Under the pieces are notes generated by a model. That model worked only from the letters and a program-made list of their open reading frames with translations, was not told where the DNA came from and made no database searches. Below are positions 48,720 to 58,884 of a stretch of 64,000 bases of DNA, one piece after another. Source of the stretch: Halicephalobus mephisto (taxonomy: Eukaryota > Nematoda > Chromadorea > Rhabditida > Panagrolaimidae); NCBI GenBank assembly GCA_009193035.1, contig SWDT01000096.1, positions 124,001-188,000 of the forward strand, in the 5' to 3' direction. How positions within the stretch are numbered: position 1 is the stretch's first letter; every line of letters starts with the position of its first letter. The position numbers were made by a program, and so were the translations under genes.

Positions 48720-50303
48720 CAGTAGCGAGCGAAAAAAAGTTGACACCTAACTTTTTTGGTTTTAATTTTAAGTAATTTGCTTCTTTTCTTTTATTTTGAG
48801 TGAAATTTGTTCTAAATTAGTTCAAAATAGTTGAAAGCATTAATTAATAACAAAAAAATACTATTCTACTACCAATTTACAAACAACTGGTAATACTTTC
48901 GAATATACGCGCGAGCGAAAAAAAGTTGACACTAACTACTAACCTATTTTTATTAAAAAATAACAACAACAACCAAAACAATATTAATATTTTGTCGGTC
49001 CACCTTTTGCTTGAAGAACTGCACGACATCTGGCAGGCATGGAATCAACAAGAGTACGCAAAACATTACCTGGAATGTTCTTCCAGGTTTCCTCCAAAAG
49101 CTTAAACTTCTCATCTGCATTTTTAGTTTTAATTGAATTAGCCCGTCTCTTAAGATCCTCCCAAAGATGTTCAATGGGATTTAGATCAGGAGACTGAGCA
49201 GGCCACTCAAGAACTTTAACTTTTATCTTCTTGAGAAAGTTTTTAGCTATATTAGAGGTATGTTTTGGGTCATTATCTTGCTGGAAAATCCATCCAGATG
49301 GCAAGTTTTCGGTTGCAAATGGAAGCATTTGCTCAGATAAAATATCCCGGTAATAAGTAGCATCCATTATTCGATTTAGACGATATAATGGACCTACTCC
49401 GTCTCGGGTAAAACACCCCCATAAAGTTATACTACCTCCACCGTGCTTTACAGTTGGTAATACGTAACGTAGATTGAATCTTTCGCGCTCTGGACGTCTA
49501 ACATAACGTATCCCATCTGAAGAGAACAACTTAACCGTAGTTTCATCAGACCATAGAACTTTATTCCACATCTCAGGAGTCCAATCGCGGTGGTTCAGGG
49601 CGAATCGAAGACGAGCAGCTCTATTTTTCGCAGAAATAGCAGGTTTATTTGCTGGGCGACGTCCATAGAGCTCCATTTCACGTAGTCTCTTTCTCGTCGT
49701 TGTTGGATGAACATCCACATTATAGTTACTTCTCATTTGAGCATTAAGATCAACAGCGGTTTTCCATGGATCTTCAACGGACATTCTTCTGAGAATCTGA
49801 TCTTCACGTTTCGTTGTTTTTCTCTTCCTCCCACTCCCATCTAGACGTTCCACAGTGCCATATGTCTTGTACTTCTTCATAGTTTTGCTTACAGCATTAA
49901 CAGAGCAATGGAAACGTTGTCTGCACTATCGATAACTTTCTTTACGTCTAACAACGGCCTCAACGATTGCCAGTCGTGTTTCAACAGTTAATTGCTTTTG
50001 ACGAGACATCTAGAAGCTATCAATTAGTAATTGAATCAAAAATAACAAAACTTACCTTCTATTCACAGTAGAAATTTTGTCAGGAACAAACCGTCAACTT
50101 TTTTTCGCTCGCGCGTATATTCGAAAGTATTACCAGTGTTTTGTAAATTGGTAGTAGAATAGTATTTTTTTTGTATTAATTAATGCTTTCAACTATTTTG
50201 AACTAATTTAGAACAAATTTCACTCAAAATAAAAGAAAAGAAGCAAATTACTTAAAATTAAAACCAAAAAAGTTAGGTGTCAACTTTTTTTCGCTCGCTA
50301 CTG
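48720..50303. mobile_element. Tc1-like DNA transposon with long inverted repeats
   Basis: 1,584 bp, bordered by TA (48718-48719 and 50304-50305). Inverted repeats of about 212 bp start CAGTAGCGAGCG. The site GCGAGCGAAAAAAAGTTGAC occurs twice per left arm (48725 and 48911) and, inverted, twice in the right (50093 and 50279), an IR/DR layout as in Sleeping Beauty-type elements. The arms are nearly identical, suggesting recent insertion into the older Polinton. Confidence 0.92.
48984..50009 (-). pseudogene. Tc1-like transposase with one nonsense codon
   Basis: Cut-and-paste transposase. The ATG at 50009 opens MSRQKQLTVETRLAIV, the first helix-turn-helix, but codon 28 (49928-49926) is TAG in frame; the remaining frame is open to 48984. 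The second DNA-binding part has a GSGRKRKTTK-type linker near 50. DDE residues: WSDET, QQDNDPKH and SPDLNPIEHLWEDL, 34 residues between the last D and E (DD34E). A downstream ATG at 49880 gives 298 residues without the first HTH. Total 341 codons. Apart from the stop the gene looks intact, so a sequencing error or a very young mutation is possible. Confidence 0.88.
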
Positions 50304-50360
50304 TATATTTTTTTTCATTCATTCATTGGTTTTTTAGATTTATCTATCCAACACACCGAA

Positions 50361-51092
50361 ATGAGTGATCTCCACAAGGTAGGTGTTTTTCTACAATCTC
50401 GCCCCTAATTTTATTCAATTTTAGAGCTCTTCATCTTCCAGTGGAAGAGATCATTCATTCGAGTTCTTGGCCATGCCGTACGACGAATTTGATGTTTTGG
50501 TCAGCGACATCGATGAGAACGAGCTCATAAAGGTAATTATTCCATTTTTCATCATTGTTTCTTATTCTTTTTACGTTTTAGATTGGCAAGACATATGAAA
50601 TCGAGCATTTGAGCGCTGGCACTTTCACTTCTCCAGCTTTTCCTGCCAAAGGAGAGATTTATGGTCCGAACATGCGACTCATGATCAGCTTAGTCTGTCA
50701 GCGTGCTGGAAAGCCGAATTCGAAAGCCGTCAACATTTGGTTTTTCGTCGACACAGGCTCTCCATTTACTTGTCTTACTATGAAGTCGTTGGAAGCGTTT
50801 TTCGGTGAAGGAAATGTAGCTGGTGATGACAGTAAAAACTATCCAATGGCAATTCAGGTTTGTTTAGATTTTTGTTTAGAACTTGTTGAATGATCTCAAA
50901 ATGTTTTAGGATCGGAACAGCAAAATCTTGTGCCGTGTTTCTAAGGCTCATTACAAGGAAGTAAACATTTTGGGAGTTGATGCGATGCGACTTTTGGAAG
51001 TTTCGCCGATTGTCAAATGGCGTCAAAATACTTTCCATCTCATCAACGAGCAAATCTTCTCTTATGTATATTGTAAGTCTGAATCATTGTAG
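50361..51092 (+). CDS. Spliced retropepsin-like aspartic protease inside the Polinton
   Basis: 194 residues, exons 50361-50378, 50425-50532, 50582-50857, 50910-51092, all in phase with host-type introns of 46-52 bp. The active-site motif is FVDTGSPFTCLT (Asp in DTGS), followed about 60 residues later by NILGVDAMRLLE, the usual hydrophobic-Gly segment of retropepsin-like folds; a single domain that would work as a dimer. The N-terminus is Ser-rich. It starts 58 bp after the Tc1 element and ends 80 bp before an internal Polinton terminus. Introns argue against a recent retrovirus origin; it may be a captured or domesticated gene carried as cargo. Function unknown. Confidence 0.65.
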
Positions 51093-51171
51093 TTCAATAA
51101 AGTTGTGCTTCCTATTTATTAGTTGTTGAATTTAATATTAGACGGGGATTTCGTTGATTTTATTATATATA

Positions 51172-51326
51172 AGTAGTATATAAAGGAGGTCTCTGGCGCA
51201 CCCTCCCCGCCCCCAACACGGGACTTTCCATATGATTCCAGCAAATTTTTAAATTGTTCTAATGATACGAGCCCTTCGGGAGGGTGGTGATTTTTATGTG
51301 ACCTGGTTAACTTTTCTTGATTATAA
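51172..51326 (+). repeat. Internal Polinton terminus
   Basis: AGTAGTATATAAAGGAGG then CTCTGGCGCACC, a diverged version of the outer terminus, followed within 155 bp by a full protease gene. The six bases before it are not AATATC, so it is not the partner of the outer right end. Confidence 0.7.
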
Positions 51327-51734
51327 ATGACAAAAGTGTTTATTAACAAACCATTAACGAATTACGAGATTACAAAATTAGCTAAAGAATTAAAAACAAA
51401 AAATTTTAGCGGGGTATTTATGAGGGATACTCTTCCGGGTAAGGCTAATGATGTAGAATGTGGAGTTGTAAATTTGGACGAGAGTAAAAATAGTGGTACT
51501 CATTGGGTGTGTTATTATAAAAATAAAGAAAAGCGTTATTACTTGGATTCTTTTGGATTGGATCCTCCAATCGAATTACGAAATTATTTAAATACTAATA
51601 TTGAATTATCAACCTTTCAAATCCAAAACTTCAACACACATCACTGTGGTTATTATTGTACACTTCTTCTAACATTAATGGACAAATATGATTTTAAGGA
51701 GATTGTACTAGAGTTTGTAGTGTCCATGAGCTAA
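51327..51734 (+). CDS. Polinton adenain-like cysteine protease, copy 2
   Basis: 135 residues, about 85% like copy 1 by eye, with the same GTHWVCYY, YYLDSFG and HHCGYYC sites. Coding continuity in both copies despite sequence drift suggests selection while the elements were active. It overlaps the end of the minus-strand polymerase fragment. Confidence 0.8.
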   Translation: MTKVFINKPLTNYEITKLAKELKTKNFSGVFMRDTLPGKANDVECGVVNLDESKNSGTHWVCYYKNKEKRYYLDSFGLDPPIELRNYLNTNIELSTFQIQNFNTHHCGYYCTLLLTLMDKYDFKEIVLEFVVSMS

Positions 51735-52562
51735 TGTATCAATATTGTGCAAGATATATCTTTTATACTCTTCCTTGTTGATATCGTCATTGCTCAAAGC
51801 AACTTTGTTTTGTTTAATAGTGTAAATCGTATGTTTCTTGGCTTGAATCATGAATTGTTCCTTCCTAACTACTTCATCACCAAGTAAGCGTTCCCTATAG
51901 TCATTGACCTTTAGGGTTTTGACGACGTTCTTCTTAACACCTTTTGATTTCTTAGTCTCCTCACCATCTTTGGTTTTATATGCATATTGTTTAGGTCCTT
52001 AATGCAACAATTTCAGTCATAATATTTCCATTCAGTTCATCTTTGAACTTTCCGATTACTTTTTTATTTGTTTCATCATATAATGGGTGATCTTTTGAAT
52101 AGTCACTGAAGGCATAATGATCTTTCATCTCAGCCATATCCTCAAAATGTCATCAGTTTCGATTTCATAAATCAAACTATCAGTATCTTGATAACACAAT
52201 CTAATTTTATTACCATACCGTTTCTTCATAACATCATAATGAAACTCATACATTAAATATTTACTCAAGTCTAGGATGCTAAATCCAACATAAATTGGTT
52301 TGTTGAACTCTAGATTTGTCTTTTCCATTTCAATACTCAGTAAATTGTCATTAATTATCACACGACTTTAAAATGAGGCTGTTTTATCAATTTTAAAGCA
52401 TTATTTTCATCTGTTACCAAACGAATATCCACTCTATTTCGAATATTTTCCATTGTTTTTCCAAAAACAGCATTATTCATCAACTTAAAGAAGTCTTTTT
52501 CGAAATCATTCTTAGCTTTCTTCCTCAAATTGGTGTCAACATTATATATTTTTCCATCCAAT
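51735..52562 (-). pseudogene. Polinton protein-primed DNA polymerase B, C-terminal part, broken
   Basis: Palm motifs [15 protein letters not shown] (KxxxN-YG) and LCYQDTDSLIYE (YxDTDS) identify family B polymerase. The frame shifts near 52360 between them and breaks again near 52000-52135; FSDYSKDHPLY and GKFKDELNG follow in other frames, as in Polinton polymerases. The exonuclease, TPR domains and thumb are missing or lost. Nonfunctional. Confidence 0.82.
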
Positions 52563-53876
52563 TGCTTTCTTTAAAAGTAAGAATTCTGTGTACTTTCTTT
52601 AATTTCAGTCCATGGTCCAGTACTTGAATCAGATTTTTATAATGGATTACATACTTTTCTTTATCAAAGTGTATTCATTAACTTTGCGACTTTTTTATTA
52701 TTTACTGTTGTATTTTGTGGGCAGAAGGGGAAATCATTATGTTCATCATGTAATTCTTTTGAATAATCTAAGTCTACTTCTACAGTGTGGGCCAAAAAAA
52801 AGACGAAATCGAACTTTCTCGAAAACCAGAAGAGCTATCAATATGCCGTTTTGAGGGTTGATAGTACTTGACAGTATCTTCATTTTGACAGTATGACCAT
52901 CTCTGAGGGTCTCATCGCGAAAAAGTTACGGTCATTTTCAGAAACAAAATGCACTGTTTTTAGCCCCTTTTCTGCGCGCCTTCTCCCGTGACACACAGAT
53001 GATTTCAGAATCTGGTTTATGATTCATCTGAAAGCCCATCCTTGAAACTACAAGTGCTGAGGGTTTCAGAATCCCAGCTCGACTGACGGCTTCAGGAGAT
53101 CGATTTGAAGCCAAAAATTTTTTGGAATTTTTTTCGGACCGTCGACTTCCAGAAGCTGTCTACGGCTTCAGCGGTGACTTCAGAAGCTGAAACTTCACCT
53201 GAATAAACTTCAGGGTCTTTCTGATTTTTCCACCAAAAATCACCGGATTCTGAGGGGGTCGAGTTTTTGATCTTCTGTTAACCCAGCCCACTTGAGTGGG
53301 GTTGTAGGCATAAAGAACGGAGTTAAACCGGAACGGCCTAGACAAAATACCTGTAGGCACAAAGATCGGACTTAAACCGGAACGGCCTAGACAGGATGCC
53401 TAAAGCTCCGCCCAGTCAGCCGACGCCTGTGAAGTGAGACTAAAGTGTTAGAGAGTCAGTCTTTGAGAAATTCCAGCTTCAGATCGGTCCTCGTTTGACT
53501 TCGGTCAAACGAGGACCTTTCCTCCTTTGTTCTATGCTTTTGTTAAGATAAACGAGCGTAATTGCTAATAGTAGGAATCAACAGTTTTCCGCCTAATCAA
53601 GGAGCTCCCAAGATCTCACACATCTTATCGAACCACCTTTACTACAATCGTATTAATCAAGTTCAAACCGGCATGAAACACGATTTTGAAAATACTATTA
53701 GTCCTCTTAAAGACCAGATTAATGAAAGTGAAAAGACGTTGAAGAACTGGGTGGGCCCACTCAATAAAATGAACGAGCAGTTTCAAAACCATTTCGGGAA
53801 TACTACTTAAAATACTATGCCAACTTCTTCAAAACACCTAACATTTCAGAATGCGAAGTCATCGAAACTCAGAAAA
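52563..53876. other. Unassigned Polinton interior
   Basis: Holds TACAGTGTGGGCCAAAAA at 52781 (like a Tc1/mariner end, no partner found), a ~48-bp direct duplication at 53307-53402 (GTAGGCAxAAAGAxCGGA...), a perfect hairpin at 53486-53517, and an 82-residue plus-strand frame (53562-53810) with a coiled-coil-like stretch. No family recognised. Confidence 0.45.
53486..53517. repeat. Perfect 14-bp hairpin with TTCG loop
   Basis: GGTCCTCGTTTGAC, TTCG, then GTCAAACGAGGACC: perfect stem closed by C(TTCG)G, the very stable UUCG tetraloop if transcribed. Confidence 0.8.
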
Positions 53877-54080
53877 TCATGATTTTCTCTCCAATATGTA
53901 ATAACAAACCCAGTGAGTACCAGTATTTTTACTCTCATCTAAATTTACAACTCCACATTCTACGTCATTAACCTTATCCGGAAGAGTATCCCTCATAAAT
54001 ACCCCTCTAAAATTTTTTATTTTTAATTCTTTAGCTAATTTTGTAATCTCGTAATTCGTTAATGGTTTGTTAATAAACAT
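53877..54080 (-). pseudogene. Polinton protease, copy 3, truncated
   Basis: The first ~60 residues match copy 1 (about 48158 is where homology stops), then the frame diverges within the catalytic HWVCYY region, so the catalytic Cys part is missing. It lies in the right inverted arm. Confidence 0.8.
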
Positions 54081-54430
54081 TTTATACAGAATAAAAATTT
54101 ATAAAAATTATCGAAAAAAAGTATAAAAAATGAGAATTGGGGTTTGTGGGTTTTTGCTGCGCTAGAGATTTTTATAGGTAAAATAGACTATAAGATTTTT
54201 GTACACTATTTTTATAGGTAAAATAAGGTATGAGGGCTTTGTGGGTTTTTTCTGCGCTAGACATTTTTGCAGGTAAAATAGACATTTTTATAGGTAAAAT
54301 AGACTGTGTGGAGTTTGTGGGTGCGCCAGAAAAAAAGCAGCTTTTGCACTATTTTTACAGGTAAAATAGGCGGTGGAGCTTCGTGGGTTTCTGGGTGCGC
54401 TAGAAACCCCTTTTATATACTACTAATATC

Positions 54431-55401
54431 CTTCCGAAACAAAAAAATTCAATTCTAAAGTTTTATTTCGATCATATAATCGTGTTTTTTGTTCGTCAAA
54501 GTTGTAAATACGTTAATATAGAAAAACCGAACACTTTGAACACCGGATTATTTTTGCGTATTAGAAGTTCTCAATTTTCTAATGTATTTCCACGTTCATA
54601 TTTCTTAATTTACTCGTTCGGTGCTTTTTCTATGGATTGAAACTGTTGCTTTCTTGATTCTGAGTGTTTTTAAAAATGAAATCAGCATTAGGATCATTAG
54701 CAAGATGTGTGTAAAAATCGCTTCTCTAAAACGGCTTTCCGTAGTAACGTAATAGAATACTCAATCCAGAGTTTCCCGAGGACGACGAGTTTCTGAACTT
54801 CTCTTACTCTGACGTCAACATTCTTCCGAACTTAGGCGTTACTGTACCTCTTTCTGAATTTGCCGAAATCAGACATCATCGTGGACTTCAAATTAAAATT
54901 TTATTCCTATTTCGCACAGAAAAGCAACAAAGTTATCTACAATCTTTAAAGTGACTAGATTTTATAAATGACTACTTTCTTTGCGTCGTGGACTTCAAAT
55001 TAAAATTGTTTATTTTTACCATTGGATTCTTAATTTAACGCCGACAGATGACAATTCATCCGAAGTCGTTGTTTGTGAATGGAATCTAAGAATCACATAA
55101 AAAATAAAAAAAAATAAAAATTTTTGATCGATTATATATCACTTTAGTTTTACTAATTTGTTGGACAAAAATTCCAACTTGATCGATAACAAAATTTAAA
55201 AATTTGAATTTCTCCGGCTGACATCAAATGCGGCAGGATCCGTTTTTCCACTCCCACCGGCTCATTGCCATTTTTCCCGCCAAAACAGGGTCGCGCGCCA
55301 AAGCCGGATTTTGAGTCATCTTTTTCGTTTTTCTTTTTTCGCGTGTTTATAATTCAAATTTACCAATTATTTCAGATTTTTCAGTTCCTGTTCTTGTTGA
55401 C
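54431..55401 (+). promoter_or_regulatory. Upstream region of anillin
   Basis: No gene. TCGTGGACTTCAAATTAAAA occurs twice (near 54881 and 54984). The last 190 bp are CG-rich with a strong E2F-type site (55271-55286) and GTCGCGCGCC beside it. Confidence 0.55.
55271..55286 (+). promoter_or_regulatory. E2F-type site TTTTTCCCGCCAAAA
   Basis: Matches the E2F/DP consensus TTTSSCGC on both sides (TTTCCCGCC with AAAA following), about 120 bp before the anillin ATG. Anillin is cell-cycle regulated in other animals, which makes the site plausible. Confidence 0.65.
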
Positions 55402-57837
55402 ATGGATGGAGAATCAGTCAAGGTTGGATTTTACGGTATTAAAAGTACTTTAGGGAAGGTGATTTTTTAGGAATTCCTGGATCGAGCTGGGGAACGTAAT
55501 AAAATATTGGATACCTTAAATACTAGCGGTAATTACTTCTGTTAGATCATTCCATATATTAATAATGATCCTAATTACAGTTATGTCAGATTGTGACCGA
55601 GAATCGGAATCCACAATGTCAAACAAAACAGATTCTGCCCCTATTGTTCCCCCTAATGGTTATGTGCTTTCACGCATCCCATTTGTTGACTCTGCCAACA
55701 ATTCGCTTAGTGAACTTGAGATCAAGGAGAATGTAGAACCAGAGAAACCAGCATCACCGTTGAAGGCGAGGTTTGCACGCCTGTCTGCAGAATACAGGAC
55801 GTTTGAGATAGACGTGAAGACGACGAAGACCCCGAAGGAGAATCCTCCCAGAGGCCCTGTGAAAAGGCTCAGTAACAGTAGACTCGAGGTTCGTAGTAAC
55901 TTGTAGTTCCTTTATAAGGTTTATATTCAGGGAACCGCTCAGAAATCACCTGCACCGAAAATCCGAGTCATGAAGAAACCTGCCGCTGGCGAGATTGTGT
56001 CTGGTCCATCATTTCATGATTCTCTGAATTACTGGAAGAACCGAGAGATCGCAAATCCCTACCCCAAAGATGACCCAGTAGTTCCTGTTGAGGAGAAACC
56101 AAAACAACCAGTTCAAGAGGAAAAGAAGGTTCCCGTGCTACCTCAAGTTTTCGAAGAACCTGATGATGATTATTCCGAGACTCTGAACAAGAGTACGCAG
56201 CAACAAAATGACGATTCAAATGTCGTAGATGAATCTGATAATAATGACGTGAATGACTCTACCTGCTTAAGTTCGTGGAATGAGAAGTTCAAGATCAAAT
56301 CTTACGTCGTCACTGAATCCTTCGATGAACGTGTATCTGAATCTGGATCGACGACCTCGCTTACAGTCCCTTCCGAGTCATTTGTCTTCCAAAGGCCACC
56401 TCCAGCTGTCAGTGCCGTACCTATACCCGAGACCGAACCAGTTCCTCAAGTTTTCGATGCAACCAAGTCTTCTCTTTGGGAAGATATACATTCTGAAGTT
56501 GGACAGATCCAGTCTTCCGCTGTTGGATTGGATATGAATGAGACTTCAGATTCCAGCCGACTCGCGCATTCACTCTCTCACTATCGTCGCAATGAAGTTC
56601 TGCCAAAAGTTGTAGCTACTCCTCGAAAGAAAGACCCTATTTCCGGTAAGATTTTAATTGGTTTCTCTTTACAGAGTTGTTTCTAGGCCTTGTTGCTTCT
56701 AAACAGAACGATAACAAACGCTACATCTCTGAAGAACACAAGAATGCCAGGATTAAACGATTGGAGGAAATGGTTGGTCTGCAGTATTCCCAGATTTCGC
56801 AAATGGGAGCTGCATTGACGACTTTGAGACGTACTGGGAAGTATGTAGGGACAATGACTGAAGTTGACTGTCTCCAGAAAATCACGATAGCTCAAGAACG
56901 ACGTCGAGCTTGTTATTTGGAAAGTAATCGTCTTGCTGATGAGCAGGATCCGTATTATTTGGTTCCTAGAGCTAGATTACGTTTCAATAAGGTGACCGTT
57001 CATCTCTGTCCTGGATTAACTGCAGCAGGTAAGAGTTGAGTTTTGTATTTCTGAGGTTATTGATTTTTAGCTAATCATGATGTTTATATTTTTGTTCTCT
57101 TCCGGCACAAAGATGAAGTGTATGCAACTGAACCCGTTTTTGTGAACGACTATCTGTCTCGTGGACCGCTCTATGTGGACTTTTGCAAAGGATTGACGAT
57201 TGAGAACGTCTCTGTCGACTTTACTTTGGTTTGCGAAGTTTTCGGAGTTACTTTGGTTCGAAGAGAAAAGAATGAAAAGTCGTTATTCAAGAAGATCCTT
57301 GCTAGTCCAGCTCCTGATCGACCTCAATCTGTCCACGCCCCTGATCAATTTTCTCGTATTGGCCATATGACCTTGAATTACACTGATTTGCGTGATTCTC
57401 AGGACCACTACCTCAGCTTTGTTGAATTTCCTATTGAAAGCCGAATTAATTTCAACTACTCGGTTCAAGTCACTGATACTGATGACAGTTCTTGGTCTGG
57501 GTTTATCAGTATATATCGTGTGGTAGATGGCCGTGGAGCTTGGGAACTCAATTATGGTAAATTGGTTAATGGACGTTTGAAACTTTGGCGTTATCCAGAA
57601 GATGCTGATGTGAAGCAACCGATCCTGTCTCTTCATATTCGTGACATGGAACGTCCTGCATATGCCACTAATGATGAGCAGATTGGATTTCAGTATGATT
57701 TCGTGATGCATATGATTGACTCCAAGGATACAGTTGTCAGAATTATGTTGTCAACTTCAGAGGAAGACGAAAGGGAACGTGTCATGGCTGTGATCAACCG
57801 TAGCTACAATTTCCTAAAGGCATGGGATAAACTTTAA
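55402..57837 (+). CDS. ani: Anillin-family cytokinesis scaffold
   Basis: Links actin, myosin, septins and RhoA at the contractile ring. Exons 55402-55422, 55471-55528, 55581-55888, 55931-56645, 56687-57028, 57071-57837; 736 residues. The short start FLDRAGERNKIL fits the anillin N-terminal motif. Residues ~30-370 are disordered and rich in Ser/Pro/Glu. The anillin homology domain begins with the helical ISQMGAALTTLRR...QERRRACYLESNRL and continues with ANHDVYIFVLFRH. A C-terminal PH domain starts WSGFISIYRVVDGRGAWELNYGK and includes LWRYPEDADVKQPI. The acceptor at 56686 is preferred to one 12 bases upstream, which would give a 29-bp intron. C. elegans has three paralogues (ani-1 to ani-3); I cannot tell which this is. 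Confidence 0.9.
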
Positions 57838-58253
57838 GCCTATTTTTATCATTTTTAAAGTTTCGAGGGGCTCAGTTACTCATGTTATTGATATTGTGAT
57901 GATAAAGGTCGTGTTTTCAATTTGATCAGAAATGAAGTTGCTTTAATGAAGTATTTTTTTAAATTAATGAAGAATTTTGAAAAATTGGGAAATATCACAG
58001 TCGATTTTTGTTCAATATGTTATTGATTGTTTTGGGAAATAATTTTTATAAATAATGTACTTTATTAGTTGTTATTTTGAAGAAAAACTAAATTGGAAGT
58101 TTTTATAGTTTATATTTAATGTGAGAAAAATACTGTAGAAATTGTAAAATGAATGTTTTGAAATCATGTCTTATAATTTTTGAAATTAAATATAAGTATT
58201 TGTAATTCATTTAGTCGTTACTTTGTAATATTGACTACTTGTAAATTATTTTT
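57838..58253 (+). other. Anillin 3' flank
   Basis: AT-rich, no AATAAA within the first 180 bp (AATAAT at 58052 is the nearest variant seen). No gene. Confidence 0.4.
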
Positions 58254-58713
58254 GAAAAATATTACGAAATTCCCGATTGACGAACTGTCGTACTTAATGA
58301 TGAACGTTTCCATTGTCTTGAAGCCCTCTTCCAAGTTTGTTTTTCGTAGTTTTTCCTTTTTTAAAAATACACTTTAACCTTCCTTGTTAAGTATGAAATT
58401 TGCTGCTATACACAAAATCACTCATAATTCCATTTTGAGATGCAATCCCGAACAACATGAAGATCTCTACTCCAATATAGTTCTTCCTGAAGGCATCACT
58501 ATGTTTCCTGGTATTGCTGACAGAATGCAAAAGGAAATCACTGTCCTTGCCCCATCCACCATGAGGATCAAGATCATCGCTCTTCTTTGATGCAAGTACT
58601 CCACCTGAATCGGCGGCTCCATCCTTGCTTCTTTCTCTACCTTCCAGCAGATGTGGATCTCCAAACAAGAATACGACGAATTCAGATTCTCTATTGTCCA
58701 CCGCAAATGCTTC
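58254..58713 (+). pseudogene. Actin pseudogene, C-terminal part, with intron remnant
   Basis: Reads EKYYEIPD, stop, then DERFHCLEALFQ, an AT-rich ~48-bp interruption where an intron would sit (58330-58377), then [49 protein letters not shown], two in-frame stops in place of the PERKYSVW region, [16 protein letters not shown] and IVHRKCF at the very C-terminus. Order and spacing match actin residues ~237-375. Three nonsense codons and a degraded intron acceptor make it nonfunctional. The retained intron argues for segmental duplication, not retroposition. A MITE is inserted right after the last codon. Confidence 0.88.
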
Positions 58714-58717
58714 GACC

Positions 58718-58884
58718 TACAAAAAATCGTAACTTTTGGCCCCGTAGCAATTGCAAAATGTAACAAAAATATAGCATAAGCGTCATATTTTCATGAATAT
58801 TTCGCATTTGTGACGAAAATTGTAACACAACAACGATAATTTGCATATTTTACTGCATAAACAGTTACACTTTTTCGTGTGTAA
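58718..58884 (+). mobile_element. MITE, ACGTAACTTTT family, copy 4
   Basis: TACAAAAAATCGTAACTTTT to AACAGTTACACTTTTTCGTG; the inside has TTTTCATGAATATTTCGC and ATTTGTGACGAAAATT. It abuts the actin pseudogene. Confidence 0.75.

Larger units (their letters stand above)
47546..54424. mobile_element. Decayed Polinton/Maverick element
   Basis: Both ends start AGTAGTATATAAAAGGGG (inverted at 54424) and are flanked by the same six bases AATATC (47540-47545 and 54425-54430), the target-duplication length of Polintons. The inverted arms match for about 600 bp on the left (to ~48158) and 525 bp on the right (from ~53898), the right lacking an ~80-bp block between short direct repeats. The arms run into an adenain-like protease gene. 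Inside are a second terminus-like sequence (51172), DNA polymerase B fragments, a Tc1-like element and a retropepsin-like gene. Integrase, packaging ATPase and capsid genes were not found, so it is a non-autonomous or deleted copy. Confidence 0.85.

Noticed and set aside
48984..50009. Intact transposase
   Set aside because: An in-frame TAG lies at codon 28, so the full product is not encoded as read.
50361..51092. A retrovirus or LTR retrotransposon at this site
   Set aside because: No reverse transcriptase, integrase, primer site or LTRs; the only match is a single spliced aspartic protease domain.
52612..52854. 80-residue plus-strand frame in the Polinton interior
   Set aside because: Hydrophobic low-complexity frame with no start context, crossing a possible transposon end.
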